Part shown: in pieces, positions 1 to 8,394 of the stretch
Position numbering within the stretch: position 1 is the first letter of the stretch
Layout: every line of letters starts with the position of its first letter
From: Thalassobacillus_A hwangdonensis
GTDB taxonomy: Bacteria > Bacillota > Bacilli > Bacillales > Halobacillaceae
Length of the DNA: 64,000 nucleotides
Assembly: GCF_042675915.1 (NCBI RefSeq)
Contig: NZ_JBHTKL010000001.1
Coordinates: forward strand, 558,001 to 622,000
Direction of reading: 5' to 3'
The notes under the pieces: model-generated
The model's database searches: none
Seen by the model: only the letters and a program-made list of their open reading frames with translations
What the model was told of the DNA's origin: nothing
Made by a program: the position numbers and the translations under genes

Positions 1-141
1 GAAGAACGCGGCCCTGCCCACAGCAGGGAATTCGTTGCACATGTAAGGGTCCAAGGCGAAACGGTAGGCATCGGCATCGGGCGGACAAAGAAAGAATCCG
101 AACAACGTGCCGCAGAAAAAGCCTTGGAAAAAATCAAATAA
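1..141 (+). CDS. rnc: Ribonuclease III, C-terminal end (partial)
   Basis: This is the last 46 codons of RNase III, cut by the window edge. RNase III cleaves double-stranded RNA in rRNA processing and mRNA turnover in the cytoplasm. The visible part is the end of the dsRNA-binding domain: the stretch HSREFVAHVRVQGETVGIG, followed by KKESEQRAAEKALEKIK, is the usual beta-sheet plus final helix with its basic and alanine-rich face. The catalytic domain lies outside the window. The next + strand gene is smc, as in Bacillus subtilis, which supports the call. A strong hairpin follows the stop codon. Confidence 0.9.
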   Translation, partial: EERGPAHSREFVAHVRVQGETVGIGIGRTKKESEQRAAEKALEKIK

Positions 142-180
142 GCTGTATGACCCCACAACAAGTGGAAAAGGTTACAGCTG

Positions 181-236
181 AACCAAGAAAGACCCGATCC
201 AATTCAATGATGAATGGTTCGGGTCTTTCTTGGTTT
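181..236. terminator. Bidirectional terminator between rnc and the DUF1128 gene
   Basis: Arms at 181-200 and 216-235 pair over 20 bp with one mismatch, with a 15-nt loop. The hairpin lies between two convergent genes and is flanked by A- and T-rich ends on both strands. It can plausibly stop rnc transcripts on + and the DUF1128 transcript on -. Confidence 0.75.
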
Positions 237-252
237 GCGTTATTATTCGCAT

Positions 253-483
253 TTACTGCTTACGGTAATTACCAAGCTCTTGTACGAATGCCTGGATTTC
301 ACTGACGCTCAATTGACCTTTCATGACGATCATATCGTGGAGTGATTTGATATCTTCATATTTTTCGAGATCATAGTCTTCCGGATCCATGATCGATCGG
401 TTGACGACCTGAAGACGCTCTGCCATATCATCAATGATAATTTTCAGATTTTCCTGTGTTGGTTGATTCAAACTCAAAATCAA
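253..483 (-). CDS. DUF1128 (UPF0435, YfkK-like) small protein
   Basis: A 76-residue soluble, acidic protein with no signal or membrane segment. Its pattern (ERLQVVNRSIMDPEDYDLEKY, then a short helix and a C-terminal GQLSVSEIQAFVQEL) matches my memory of the DUF1128 / UPF0435 family (YfkK in Bacillus subtilis), whose function is unknown. No ATG is available: the start is TTG at 483 or TTG at 477, both served by a strong AGGAGGAGG on the minus strand (about 486-494). It is the only minus-strand gene in the window. It sits convergent with rnc and divergent from smc. In B. subtilis yfkK is, as far as I recall, elsewhere, so this placement looks like a local insertion. Confidence 0.75.
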   Translation of the reverse strand: MILSLNQPTQENLKIIIDDMAERLQVVNRSIMDPEDYDLEKYEDIKSLHDMIVMKGQLSVSEIQAFVQELGNYRKQ

Positions 484-601
484 TTCCTCCTCCTGGGTAG
501 TATCAGCGATGCTTCTTCTATCACCTTCTGTTATATGATAAAATAAAAAAGTTGAATTGCAAAATACATATCAACAAGTTAGAAAAAGTAGGAGGATGAA
601 G

Positions 602-3600
602 ATGTTCCTCAAACGTCTCGATACAGTAGGATTCAAATCATTCGCCGAGCGGGTTACCGTGGATTTTGTTCCAGGAGTGACATCTGTAGTTGGCCCGAAC
701 GGCAGTGGGAAAAGTAATATCACGGATGCGATACGATGGGTGCTTGGTGAACAGTCAGCAAAGTCGCTGAGAGGTTCGAAGATGCAGGATATCATCTTTG
801 CTGGAAGTGACAGCAGAAATGCCCTGAATATGGCAGAAGTGACATTGACATTGGATAATGAGGACAATGCCCTCCCGTTGGATTACCAGGAAGTCAGCGT
901 CACCAGAAGGGTGTACCGCTCTGGTGAGAGTGAATTTTATATCAATAAGCAGGCGTGCCGTTTGAAAGATATCGTCGACCTCTTTATGGACTCCGGCCTT
1001 GGCCGTGAGGCTTTTTCGATTATCAGCCAAGGAAAAGTCGAAGAAATTCTGAGTTCCAAAGCAGAGGAAAGGCGATCAATCTTTGAAGAAGCGGCAGGCG
1101 TTCTGAAATATAAACAACGTAAGAAAAAAGCGGAATATAAATTGGCTGAGACTCAGGAGAACTTGAACCGAGTCGAAGATATCATCTATGAAATAGAAGG
1201 GCAGCTCGAGCCTTTGAAAGAGCAGGCAGCGATAGCCCAGGATTATCTTGAGAAAAAAGATGAACTGAAGCAAGTGGAAATCTCGCTGCTCATCACTCAG
1301 ATCGAATCGTTGAATGAACAATGGCAACAGCTGTTAGCTGATCTTGATTCAATGAAAAGAGAAGAAATCCAGCTGAAAACAGCCATTCAGAAGAAGGAAG
1401 CAATCGTCGTCGAAGAACGAAGTCATATCGCTGATCTGGACGAATCGATTGAAGGATTGCAGGAGACGATGCTCGTTCTGACGAAGAACCTTGAAAACCT
1501 TGAAGGCAAAAAGGAATTGATGAAAGAACGGCATAAACATGTGGAAGAGAATAAGTCCAAGCTTGAAAGTGATTTTGAACAGTTGACCACGAAGCTTGCA
1601 GAGACTAAGAAACTGTATGCTGAACAGCAATCGCTCATGCAGGAATGGAAACAAAAACGGAAAAGTACCAAAGCGGAGCACGAAGAAGTTGAAGGTTTAC
1701 TTTCCCATGGTGAGCAGGATATCGAGGACGAAATCGAAGAATTGAAAAGTGATTATATCGAATTCTTGAACGAACAAGCTGCAAAACGCAACGAGCGCCA
1801 ATCGTTGTTGAAACAACTGGATCAACTTGGCTCAAAAAGTGATGCACAGCAGGATAAGTTCAAGGACATCCGCGGGGAAAGGCAGCAGTTGATTGAGAAA
1901 AGAGATGCAGCAACCAAGCAGACAGGTGAACTTCAAAAAGAGAGAGCAGAGAAGGAAGAGCAGCATAAGCAGCTTGACGTCCGCTTGAGGAAGGAAAAAT
2001 ACGAACATCAGGACTTGCAGACAAAGTTGTATCAAGGGTATCAGCACTTGGAAAAGATGAAATCGAAGAAAGAGATGCTTGAGGAGATGAAAGAAGATTT
2101 CTCAGGATTCTTCCATGGGGTGAAGGCGGTACTTAAAGCACGGGAGAACAACCGTCTCCACGACATTGAAGGAGCAGTCCTCGAGATGATCGACATCCCG
2201 AAAGAAACGATTACTGCTATTGAAACAGCGTTGGGAGCACAAGCCCAGCATGTCATCGTAACAGATGAAAAAGCTGCCCGGAATGCGATCCAGTGGTTGA
2301 AGCAGAGCAATAATGGCCGTGCGACATTCCTGCCCCTGGCCACCATCCAGCCACGGTTCATCCCGGCTGAAGCGAAAGCTAAAGTTGCCCAGGCAGAAGG
2401 TTTTGTCGGCGTAGCATCTGAACTTGTGGGCTATGATGATCGTGTGAAGAAGGCGATCGAGCACCTTCTCGGCCATATCATCGTTGCAGAGGACTTGAAA
2501 GCTGCGAATGAAATTGCCCGTCTGACGGGACGACGCTTTCGAGTTGTCACGATGGAAGGTGACGTCGTCAATCCAGGAGGCTCCATGTCGGGAGGAGCGA
2601 AGAAGCAGACGAACCAATCATTGTTTACAAGAGAAAAAGACTTACAGGAGCTCACTGAAAAGCTTGATTCTTTCCAGAAGAAAACGACCGATGTAGAAAC
2701 CAAGGTTGCCGCTTTGAAGGCTAGTATCCAACAGCTGGAAGCTCAGACTGAAAAATCAAGGGATGAGCTGGAAACACTGAGGGAGACCGAACAGGAGAAG
2801 CGCGCGAAGCTTCGTGAATGGGAAGTGAAATTGGAAAACCTGAACGACCACCTGCACTTGTTCGATCAGGATCAGGAACAGTATGAGCAAGAAGGGCAAC
2901 GAATGAAGGCGCGCCTTTCAGAGCTGGAAGAAGAACTTGAAACGTTGGATGGCACACTGCGATCCACTCAAGTACGCATAGACGAATGGACTGAAAAGTT
3001 GAACAAACAACAGGAAAATGAAGATACGCTTAAAGAAAAGCGCCATCAGCTCCAAATCGCATTGGCGGAACAGCAGTCATTCATTAAGAATCAACAGGAC
3101 AAGATGGACCAGCTGGAGCAATCACGGTTGGAATTGGACCAGGAAATTGCATCCAACCGTGAACAGTATGAACAATTGCTCGATGTCGTTAATATGAAGC
3201 AGACCGAAGAAGAACTTACACATGATATCGAAGACAAAAAGAGCAGAAAGCAGAAGACGATGAAACTGATCCAAGAGCGGAGAGAAGAACGCTCCAAACG
3301 GTCACTTGTAGTGGAGGACCATGAAAAAGAGCTGAAAGAAGGGCATCGCAAACATCAGAACTACGTCCATGATATCCAGGACAAAGAAGTTAAAGCGAAC
3401 CGGATGGATGTAGAGCTTGAAAACCTGTTGGATTACCTACAGAAAGAATATTTTATGTCATTCGAGAAAGCGAAAGCAGAATATCCTCCAACGGAAGAAT
3501 TGGAAGAAGCAAAAACGAAAGTCAAGCTGATCAAACGTGCCATCGATGAGCTCGGCACAGTGAACCTTGGTGCAATCGAAGAGTATGATCGTATCCAGGA

Positions 3601-4168
3601 ACGCTACCAGTTCCTTAAAGACCAGCAGGAAGACCTGAATGAAGCGAAGGATACGCTCTATACAGTCATTTCCGAAATGGATGGTGAAATGGAGCGGCGT
3701 TTCGACGATACATTCAGTCAGATCAGGGAGAAATTCGTCGTTGTCTTCCAGGAGCTTTTCGGTGGAGGAAGAGCGGACTTGAGATTGACGAATCCGGATG
3801 ATTTGCTTGAAACTGGTGTGGATATCGTTGCTCAGCCGCCAGGAAAGAAACTTCAGAATCTCGGTCTGCTGTCCGGCGGGGAACGTGCACTGACTGCAAT
3901 TGCATTGCTGTTCGCTATCCTGCAGGTCCGTCCGGTGCCTTTCTGTGTGCTGGATGAAGTGGAGGCTGCACTTGATGAAGCCAATGTGGACCGGTTTGCG
4001 AAATACTTGAAGATTTTCAGTAAAGAAACACAATTCATCGTCATCACCCATAGGAAAGGTACAATGGAGCAGTCCGACGTGCTTTACGGGGTCACCATGC
4101 AGGAATCAGGAGTATCTAAGCTGGTATCTGTCCGAATGGAGGAGACGAAAGAATTAGTGGAAGCATAG
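602..4168 (+). CDS. smc: Chromosome segregation ATPase SMC
   Basis: SMC forms the condensin-like SMC-ScpAB complex that compacts and segregates the nucleoid. The protein is 1188 residues from the chosen start, close to the B. subtilis length. The N-terminus MFLKRLDTVGFKSFAERV leads to the Walker A motif GPNGSGKSN (31-39). Long coiled coils rich in E, K and Q flank a hinge at about 505-670. The C-terminal head carries the ABC signature LSGGE (about 1090-1094) and Walker B CVLDEVEA (D1118, E1119). The start is ATG 602 because AGGAGG at 590-595 sits 6 nt before it; an upstream ATG at 596 abuts the ribosome-binding site, and in-frame codons back to 557 precede it. ftsY follows after 13 nt, the classic smc-ftsY operon. 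Confidence 0.97.
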   Translation: MFLKRLDTVGFKSFAERVTVDFVPGVTSVVGPNGSGKSNITDAIRWVLGEQSAKSLRGSKMQDIIFAGSDSRNALNMAEVTLTLDNEDNALPLDYQEVSVTRRVYRSGESEFYINKQACRLKDIVDLFMDSGLGREAFSIISQGKVEEILSSKAEERRSIFEEAAGVLKYKQRKKKAEYKLAETQENLNRVEDIIYEIEGQLEPLKEQAAIAQDYLEKKDELKQVEISLLITQIESLNEQWQQLLADLDSMKREEIQLKTAIQKKEAIVVEERSHIADLDESIEGLQETMLVLTKNLENLEGKKELMKERHKHVEENKSKLESDFEQLTTKLAETKKLYAEQQSLMQEWKQKRKSTKAEHEEVEGLLSHGEQDIEDEIEELKSDYIEFLNEQAAKRNERQSLLKQLDQLGSKSDAQQDKFKDIRGERQQLIEKRDAATKQTGELQKERAEKEEQHKQLDVRLRKEKYEHQDLQTKLYQGYQHLEKMKSKKEMLEEMKEDFSGFFHGVKAVLKARENNRLHDIEGAVLEMIDIPKETITAIETALGAQAQHVIVTDEKAARNAIQWLKQSNNGRATFLPLATIQPRFIPAEAKAKVAQAEGFVGVASELVGYDDRVKKAIEHLLGHIIVAEDLKAANEIARLTGRRFRVVTMEGDVVNPGGSMSGGAKKQTNQSLFTREKDLQELTEKLDSFQKKTTDVETKVAALKASIQQLEAQTEKSRDELETLRETEQEKRAKLREWEVKLENLNDHLHLFDQDQEQYEQEGQRMKARLSELEEELETLDGTLRSTQVRIDEWTEKLNKQQENEDTLKEKRHQLQIALAEQQSFIKNQQDKMDQLEQSRLELDQEIASNREQYEQLLDVVNMKQTEEELTHDIEDKKSRKQKTMKLIQERREERSKRSLVVEDHEKELKEGHRKHQNYVHDIQDKEVKANRMDVELENLLDYLQKEYFMSFEKAKAEYPPTEELEEAKTKVKLIKRAIDELGTVNLGAIEEYDRIQERYQFLKDQQEDLNEAKDTLYTVISEMDGEMERRFDDTFSQIREKFVVVFQELFGGGRADLRLTNPDDLLETGVDIVAQPPGKKLQNLGLLSGGERALTAIALLFAILQVRPVPFCVLDEVEAALDEANVDRFAKYLKIFSKETQFIVITHRKGTMEQSDVLYGVTMQESGVSKLVSVRMEETKELVEA

Positions 4169-4181
4169 AAAGGATGAAACG

Positions 4182-5393
4182 ATGAGCTTTTTTAAGAAAT
4201 TAAAAGAAAAATTCAACTTGAAAGAAGAAGACGAACAAAAAGAAGAACAAGCATCTTCAGAAAAATCGACAGGTGAAGAGGCTGCAGATGAAGAAGTGGC
4301 CGATGATCAGGTGCAGGATGACGCCGCTCCTGTTGACCCTTTAGCAGATGCAACTGCAGAAAGCCAAGATGATCAGGAAGCTCATGAAGAGATAGAGCGC
4401 GCGGAAGAAGCGGAGCAGGACGAAGAAGTATCGATCGCTGCAAAGTTCAAGCAGGGGCTGAAGAAGACGAGAGACTCTTTCTCCGGTAAACTTAATGATC
4501 TTGTGGCACGTTACCGAACAGTCGATGAAGACTTTTTCGAAGATTTGGAAGAAGTGCTCATTTCAGCAGACGTCGGTGTGACGACTGTCATGGACATGAT
4601 CGATGAGCTGAAAATGGAAGTGAAGCGCCGGAATATCAAAGATACTCGAGAAGTGAAGGAAGTCATTTCCGAGAAGCTTGTCGACATTTATTATGGCGAT
4701 GATGATGAAGGGGAAGTTGAAGGGTTGAACATCAACCATGATGGCCTTTCCGTCGTTTTATTCGTCGGCGTCAATGGAGTCGGAAAGACGACGACTATCG
4801 GTAAGCTCGCACATAAATTGAAATCCGAAGGTAAGAACGTCATGCTTGCTGCAGGGGATACGTTCCGTGCTGGTGCAATCGAACAGCTGGAAGTATGGGG
4901 AGACCGAGTCGGTGTGAATGTCGTCAAGCACAGTGCAGGCGCCGATCCTGCTGCTGTCATCTTCGATGCAATTTCTGCTGCAAAATCGAGAGATGCAGAT
5001 GTACTTCTATGTGATACGGCAGGAAGGCTGCAGAATAAGGTCAACCTTATGAATGAGCTGTCCAAAGTGAAACGTGTCATCGAACGGGAAATTCCCGGAG
5101 CACCTCATGAAGTCCTGCTCGTTCTTGATGCAACGACAGGACAAAATGCGATGAGCCAGGCGAAGACGTTCTCTGAAGCGACAGACGTTTCCGGTATTGT
5201 TCTAAGTAAGCTGGATGGAACCGCAAAAGGCGGGATCGTACTCGCAATCCGCAATGAACTGGAGATTCCGGTCAAGCTGGTCGGTCTTGGAGAGAAAATT
5301 ACAGACCTCCAGGAATTTGATGCACACGCATTCGTCTATGGTCTGTTTGCCGACACGATCGATGAGTACGAGGACGAAGAAATCGTCGACTAG
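4182..5393 (+). CDS. ftsY: Signal recognition particle receptor FtsY
   Basis: FtsY is the membrane-associated SRP receptor GTPase that docks ribosome-Ffh complexes at the Sec translocon. The 403-residue protein has an extended acidic N-terminal region (about 15-88, mostly E, D, A and Q), then the N domain and the G domain. G1 is GVNGVGKTTT from 196, DTAGR is 278-282, and SKLDG is 342-346, followed by TAKGG. The acidic arm makes it roughly 75 residues longer than I recall for the B. subtilis protein. The first residues MSFFKKLKEKF form a short amphipathic helix that probably contacts membrane. It is co-transcribed with smc and followed by ylxM-ffh, so SRP, receptor and accessory protein are encoded together. 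Confidence 0.96.
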   Translation: MSFFKKLKEKFNLKEEDEQKEEQASSEKSTGEEAADEEVADDQVQDDAAPVDPLADATAESQDDQEAHEEIERAEEAEQDEEVSIAAKFKQGLKKTRDSFSGKLNDLVARYRTVDEDFFEDLEEVLISADVGVTTVMDMIDELKMEVKRRNIKDTREVKEVISEKLVDIYYGDDDEGEVEGLNINHDGLSVVLFVGVNGVGKTTTIGKLAHKLKSEGKNVMLAAGDTFRAGAIEQLEVWGDRVGVNVVKHSAGADPAAVIFDAISAAKSRDADVLLCDTAGRLQNKVNLMNELSKVKRVIEREIPGAPHEVLLVLDATTGQNAMSQAKTFSEATDVSGIVLSKLDGTAKGGIVLAIRNELEIPVKLVGLGEKITDLQEFDAHAFVYGLFADTIDEYEDEEIVD

Positions 5394-5396
5394 ACC

Positions 5397-5425
5397 TTGA
5401 CTGTTCGGCTGTTTTTCGATAGTAT
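5397..5425 (+). promoter_or_regulatory. Candidate sigma-A promoter for ylxM-ffh
   Basis: TTGACT (5397-5402), 17-nt spacer, TAGTAT (5420-5425). The -35 is 5/6 and the -10 is 4/6. It starts just after the ftsY stop, in the only non-coding gap before ylxM. Confidence 0.45.
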
Positions 5426-5468
5426 TACACTAATGTAAAGTAATTTCACTTAACAAGGGGCGCTTGAC

Positions 5469-5798
5469 GTGCTAGAGAAGACGACAAGAATCAATTATTT
5501 GTTTGATTTCTACCAGACTTTACTGACCCCTAAGCAACGGAGCTATATGGAGCTCTATTATCTGGAGGACTACTCCCTGGGGGAAATTTCTGAATCGTTC
5601 GATGTGTCGCGGCAAGCAGTCTATGATAATATCAAACGTACAGAAGCGATGCTTGAAGAGTATGAAAAGAAACTCAATCTGTATGAACGTTTCCAGCAGC
5701 GTCAGGAACTGATCTCACGGCTCCAGGATGAAGCATCATCTTTGGAGCTTTCAGGCAGGTTCACGGAATTGCTGGACAAACTAAAAGAATTGGATTAG
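5469..5798 (+). CDS. ylxM: SRP-associated helix-turn-helix protein YlxM
   Basis: A 109-residue cytoplasmic protein of the YlxM/p13 family, always next to ffh in Firmicutes and thought to assist the signal recognition particle. The N-terminal 60 residues form a sigma-70 region-4-like helix-turn-helix: LTPKQRSYMELYYLEDYSLG, then EISESFDVSRQAVYDNIKRT. A C-terminal coiled helix rich in E, K and L follows. The start is GTG at 5469 with a weak AAGGGGCG ribosome-binding site (about 5455). It ends 13 nt before ffh. DNA binding is suggested only by fold similarity; a role with SRP RNA or Ffh is family knowledge. Confidence 0.92.
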   Translation: MLEKTTRINYLFDFYQTLLTPKQRSYMELYYLEDYSLGEISESFDVSRQAVYDNIKRTEAMLEEYEKKLNLYERFQQRQELISRLQDEASSLELSGRFTELLDKLKELD

Positions 5799-5811
5799 GA
5801 GGTTTCCTTCT

Positions 5812-7155
5812 ATGGCATTTGAAGGTTTAGCCGACCGTTTGCAAGGAACGTTCCAGAAGATAAAAGGCAAAGGGAAGGTAACCGAACAAGATGTAAAAGA
5901 AATGACCCGTGAAGTCCGTCTGGCCCTTCTTGAGGCCGACGTCAATTTCAAAGTGGTCAAAGACTTCGTCAAGCGTGTGAAAGAACGCGCAATCGGCCAG
6001 GAGGTAATGGAGAGTCTTACCCCGGGCCAACAGGTAATCAAAGTCGTCAAAGAAGAACTGACAGAACTGATGGGTGGAGATGAAAGCAAGATTGCAGTAG
6101 CCAATCGTCCACCGACTGTCATCATGATGGTAGGTTTGCAAGGTGCTGGTAAAACAACGACCACAGGTAAACTTGCGAATCTTCTCAGAAAGAAATATAA
6201 CCGGACTCCATTGCTGGTCGCAGCAGACGTCTATCGTCCTGCAGCTATCAACCAGCTGGAGACGTTGGGTAAACAGCTGAGCATGCCTGTCTTTTCAAAA
6301 GGGACAGATGCGAATCCCGTAGATATCGCCAACGAGGCAATCGCCCATGCAAAAGAAGAGCACAATGATTATGTCATCATCGATACTGCAGGACGGCTTC
6401 ACGTCGATGAAGGCCTGATGGATGAACTGAAGCAGATCAAGGCGGATGTAAACCCTGATGAGGTCTTCCTTGTGGTCGATGCCATGACTGGTCAGGATGC
6501 AGTCAATGTGGCGGAAAGCTTCAATGAACAGCTGGACATCACTGGTGTCGTCCTTACTAAATTGGATGGTGACACACGTGGTGGTGCGGCTCTTTCCATC
6601 AAGGCCGTCACGGATAAACCGATCAAATTTGCAGGTATGGGAGAGAAGCTCGACCAATTGGAGCAATTCCACCCTGAACGCATGGCTTCAAGAATCCTCG
6701 GCATGGGAGACATGCTGACATTGATTGAAAAAGCTCAGGCGAACGTCGACGAGAAACGTGCGAAAGAACTGGAGCAGAAAATGCGCTCAGCCTCTTTCAC
6801 GTTCGATGATTTCCTGGAACAGATGGGCCAGGTCCGTAACATGGGACCATTGGATGAACTGCTTGACATGATTCCAGGTGCCAACAAAATGAAAGGCATG
6901 AAGAACGTTCAGCTGGATGAGAAGCAGATTTCCCATGTCGAAGCAATCATCCAGTCGATGACCAAGGTCGAAAGGAACGACCCGTCCGTCATGAATGCAA
7001 GCCGTAAAAAGCGGATAGCCAAAGGGTCAGGAACAAGCGTTTCAGAAGTGAACCGCCTGTTGAAACAATTCGAAGAAATGAAGAAGATGATGAAGCAGAT
7101 GACCAATATGCAAAAGGGTAAAAAGGGCAAAGGAATGAAATTTCCTTTTATGTAA
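5812..7155 (+). CDS. ffh: Signal recognition particle protein Ffh
   Basis: Ffh is the SRP54 homologue: it binds signal peptides as they leave the ribosome, binds the SRP RNA, and forms a GTPase pair with FtsY. It is 447 residues, the expected size. The N domain is followed by G1 GLQGAGKTT (from 108), DVYRPAA, DTAGRLH and TKLDGD (249-254). From about 305 the M domain runs to the end, with the methionine-rich segment MKKMMKQMTNMQKGKKGKG that lines the signal-peptide groove. AGGAGG precedes the ATG by 9 nt. It is paired with ylxM, and rpsP follows behind its own promoter. Confidence 0.98.
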   Translation: MAFEGLADRLQGTFQKIKGKGKVTEQDVKEMTREVRLALLEADVNFKVVKDFVKRVKERAIGQEVMESLTPGQQVIKVVKEELTELMGGDESKIAVANRPPTVIMMVGLQGAGKTTTTGKLANLLRKKYNRTPLLVAADVYRPAAINQLETLGKQLSMPVFSKGTDANPVDIANEAIAHAKEEHNDYVIIDTAGRLHVDEGLMDELKQIKADVNPDEVFLVVDAMTGQDAVNVAESFNEQLDITGVVLTKLDGDTRGGAALSIKAVTDKPIKFAGMGEKLDQLEQFHPERMASRILGMGDMLTLIEKAQANVDEKRAKELEQKMRSASFTFDDFLEQMGQVRNMGPLDELLDMIPGANKMKGMKNVQLDEKQISHVEAIIQSMTKVERNDPSVMNASRKKRIAKGSGTSVSEVNRLLKQFEEMKKMMKQMTNMQKGKKGKGMKFPFM

Positions 7156-7166
7156 TGTAAAAAACC

Positions 7167-7195
7167 TTTACACATAGAAAAACATCTGATAAAAT
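7167..7195 (+). promoter_or_regulatory. Sigma-A promoter for rpsP-khpA
   Basis: TTTACA (7167-7172), 17-nt spacer, TAAAAT (7190-7195). Both hexamers are 5/6 and the spacing is optimal. It lies 43 nt before the rpsP start, giving a short leader with GGAGG. Confidence 0.7.
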
Positions 7196-7238
7196 CTAAA
7201 CTTGTGATTGATATTATTGATTATGGAGGTGCTAGAAC

Positions 7239-7511
7239 ATGGCAGTAAAAATTCGCCTTAAACGTATGGGATCCAAACGTAACCCATTCTATCGTGTTGT
7301 TGTAGCTGATTCACGTTCTCCTCGTGATGGACGTTTTATTGAACAGATTGGCACATATAATCCAGTAGCTAACCCTGTTGAGGTTAAACTTGACGAAGAG
7401 AAAGCTTTGGATTGGATGACAAAAGGTGCTAAACCAAGCGACACAGTACGCAACCTATTTTCAAACGAAGGCATCATGAAGAAATTCCACGACTCTAAAA
7501 ACCAAAAGTAA
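7239..7511 (+). CDS. rpsP: 30S ribosomal protein S16
   Basis: S16 is a small-subunit assembly protein that binds the 5' domain of 16S rRNA. The 90-residue product starts MAVKIRLKRMGSKRNPFYRV and continues VADSRSPRDGRFIEQIGTYNP, the family signature. The C-terminus is short and lysine-rich, typical of Bacillales. ATGGAGGTG supplies the ribosome-binding site. khpA follows after 14 nt, the usual rpsP-khpA pair. Confidence 0.98.
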   Translation: MAVKIRLKRMGSKRNPFYRVVVADSRSPRDGRFIEQIGTYNPVANPVEVKLDEEKALDWMTKGAKPSDTVRNLFSNEGIMKKFHDSKNQK

Positions 7512-7525
7512 AGTAGTGTGATATC

Positions 7526-7753
7526 ATGAAAGCCTTAATTGAAACCATTGTAACGCCATTGGTCGATCATCCTGCAGACATCGAGGTTACGGTAAAAGAG
7601 GAAGAACGCAAAATCGTGTATCACCTCACTGTCAACCAGGAAGATGTCGGCAAGGTGATCGGAAAAAATGGACGCATTGCAAAGGCAATTAGGACTGTCG
7701 TTTACGCGGCAGGTTCAGACAGCGAAAAAAGAGTCTATCTGGACATTATGTAA
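7526..7753 (+). CDS. khpA: KH-domain RNA-binding protein KhpA (YlqC)
   Basis: A 75-residue single KH-domain protein. In Gram-positive relatives KhpA pairs with KhpB (Jag/EloR) and affects cell elongation, sporulation or small-RNA biology. The RNA-binding GxxG loop is visible as VIGKNGRIAKAIRTVV (about residues 46-61). No strong ribosome-binding site precedes the ATG, so translation may be coupled to rpsP. A clear terminator follows directly, so rpsP-khpA is a two-gene unit. Confidence 0.93.
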   Translation: MKALIETIVTPLVDHPADIEVTVKEEERKIVYHLTVNQEDVGKVIGKNGRIAKAIRTVVYAAGSDSEKRVYLDIM

Positions 7754-7754
7754 G

Positions 7755-7788
7755 AAAGGGAGAGGGGATTGAACCTTTCCCTTTTTTT
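7755..7788 (+). terminator. Intrinsic terminator after khpA
   Basis: Arms 7755-7765 and 7774-7784 pair over 11 bp with one G-U, 8-nt loop, then a run of T to 7788. Confidence 0.88.
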
Positions 7789-8002
7789 ACACCCTGAGAA
7801 TGTTTAGCTCATTTAAAAAAATCATGTATAAAAGAATACGAAGGCTTTCCCTATAAGCCGAGTTTCCTTGAAGAATCCATCAGGAACAACTCATGTTCCA
7901 ATCTTTAGGATGGGAGATAAAGTGATTATTACCTCCCACTCTAAAGATTGGAGCTTTACAATGATCCCCCTCTGATTGAGGGATGGTCCGGAGGTAACGC
8001 TG
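7789..8002 (+). promoter_or_regulatory. Structured leader or possible small RNA before ylqD
   Basis: This 214-bp gap carries four successive inverted repeats. H1 is GGCTT/AAGCC (7843-7847 with 7855-7859). H2 is GGAAC/GTTCC (7883-7887 with 7895-7899). H3 is a long stem, 11 perfect pairs 7898-7908 with 7941-7951, plus an inner GGGAG/CTCCC (7912-7916 with 7933-7937). H4 is CCCTC/GAGGG (7968-7972 with 7978-7982), ending 7 nt before the ylqD ribosome-binding site. H2 and H3 share 7898-7899, and H3 can extend outwards over GTT, so they compete. A TATAAA at 7827 is a possible -10 without a good -35. I do not recognise a known riboswitch or T-box. Confidence 0.5.
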
Positions 8003-8389
8003 GTGCAGATGATCAAAAAGGTTCCCGTTAGGCAGATATTGACCGATGTTAGCAGGCAGGAGCTACATGAAAATCTCGTTCATCGACAGGAGCAATACGA
8101 ACGTGAATGTCAGCAATTGCAATTTGAAAAGAAAAAGCTTGAGAACAGAGAGAATTATCCAAGCACAAAAGTGACCGAGAAGTTCAAAAAAGAGATCGAT
8201 ACAAGAAAAAATAAGATCAGCGCATTGCAGTACAAGATGGAACAATTGGATGTTCTTCCAAATGGAAGTGAACTGACCATCGATGAAGTAGATGTCCTTA
8301 TCACTGTGGAAGAAGGCATGGACTGGAATGAAATAACTAACGAAAAAGCGATCGTCATCAAAGACGGCGTCGTCATTCAAGCGAGGTAA
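8003..8389 (+). CDS. ylqD: YlqD family protein, unknown function
   Basis: A predicted 128-residue cytoplasmic protein with a central coiled coil (about 25-85, rich in E, Q and K) between two small beta-rich ends. It is conserved in Bacilli between rpsP-khpA and rimM-trmD; no activity is established. The start is GTG 8003, placed 8 nt after CGGAGGT (7989-7995). The longer reading from TTG 7976 would run through hairpin H4 and the ribosome-binding site, and the GTG gives the length I recall for B. subtilis YlqD. Its position upstream of rimM-trmD suggests a translation-related role, but that is inference from context. Confidence 0.85.
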   Translation: MQMIKKVPVRQILTDVSRQELHENLVHRQEQYERECQQLQFEKKKLENRENYPSTKVTEKFKKEIDTRKNKISALQYKMEQLDVLPNGSELTIDEVDVLITVEEGMDWNEITNEKAIVIKDGVVIQAR

Positions 8390-8394
8390 GTGAA

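Noticed and set aside
557..601. Upstream extension of SMC by 15 residues
   Set aside because: AGGAGG at 590-595 would lie inside the coding region, and the family N-terminus begins at MFLKRL (602).
2102..2617. 171-codon minus-strand frame inside smc
   Set aside because: Antisense shadow with no recognisable domain; the + strand frame is the SMC hinge.
3458..4051. Long minus-strand open frame opposite the smc 3' end
   Set aside because: It is a shadow of smc: no ribosome-binding site, and composition typical of the complement of a coding strand.
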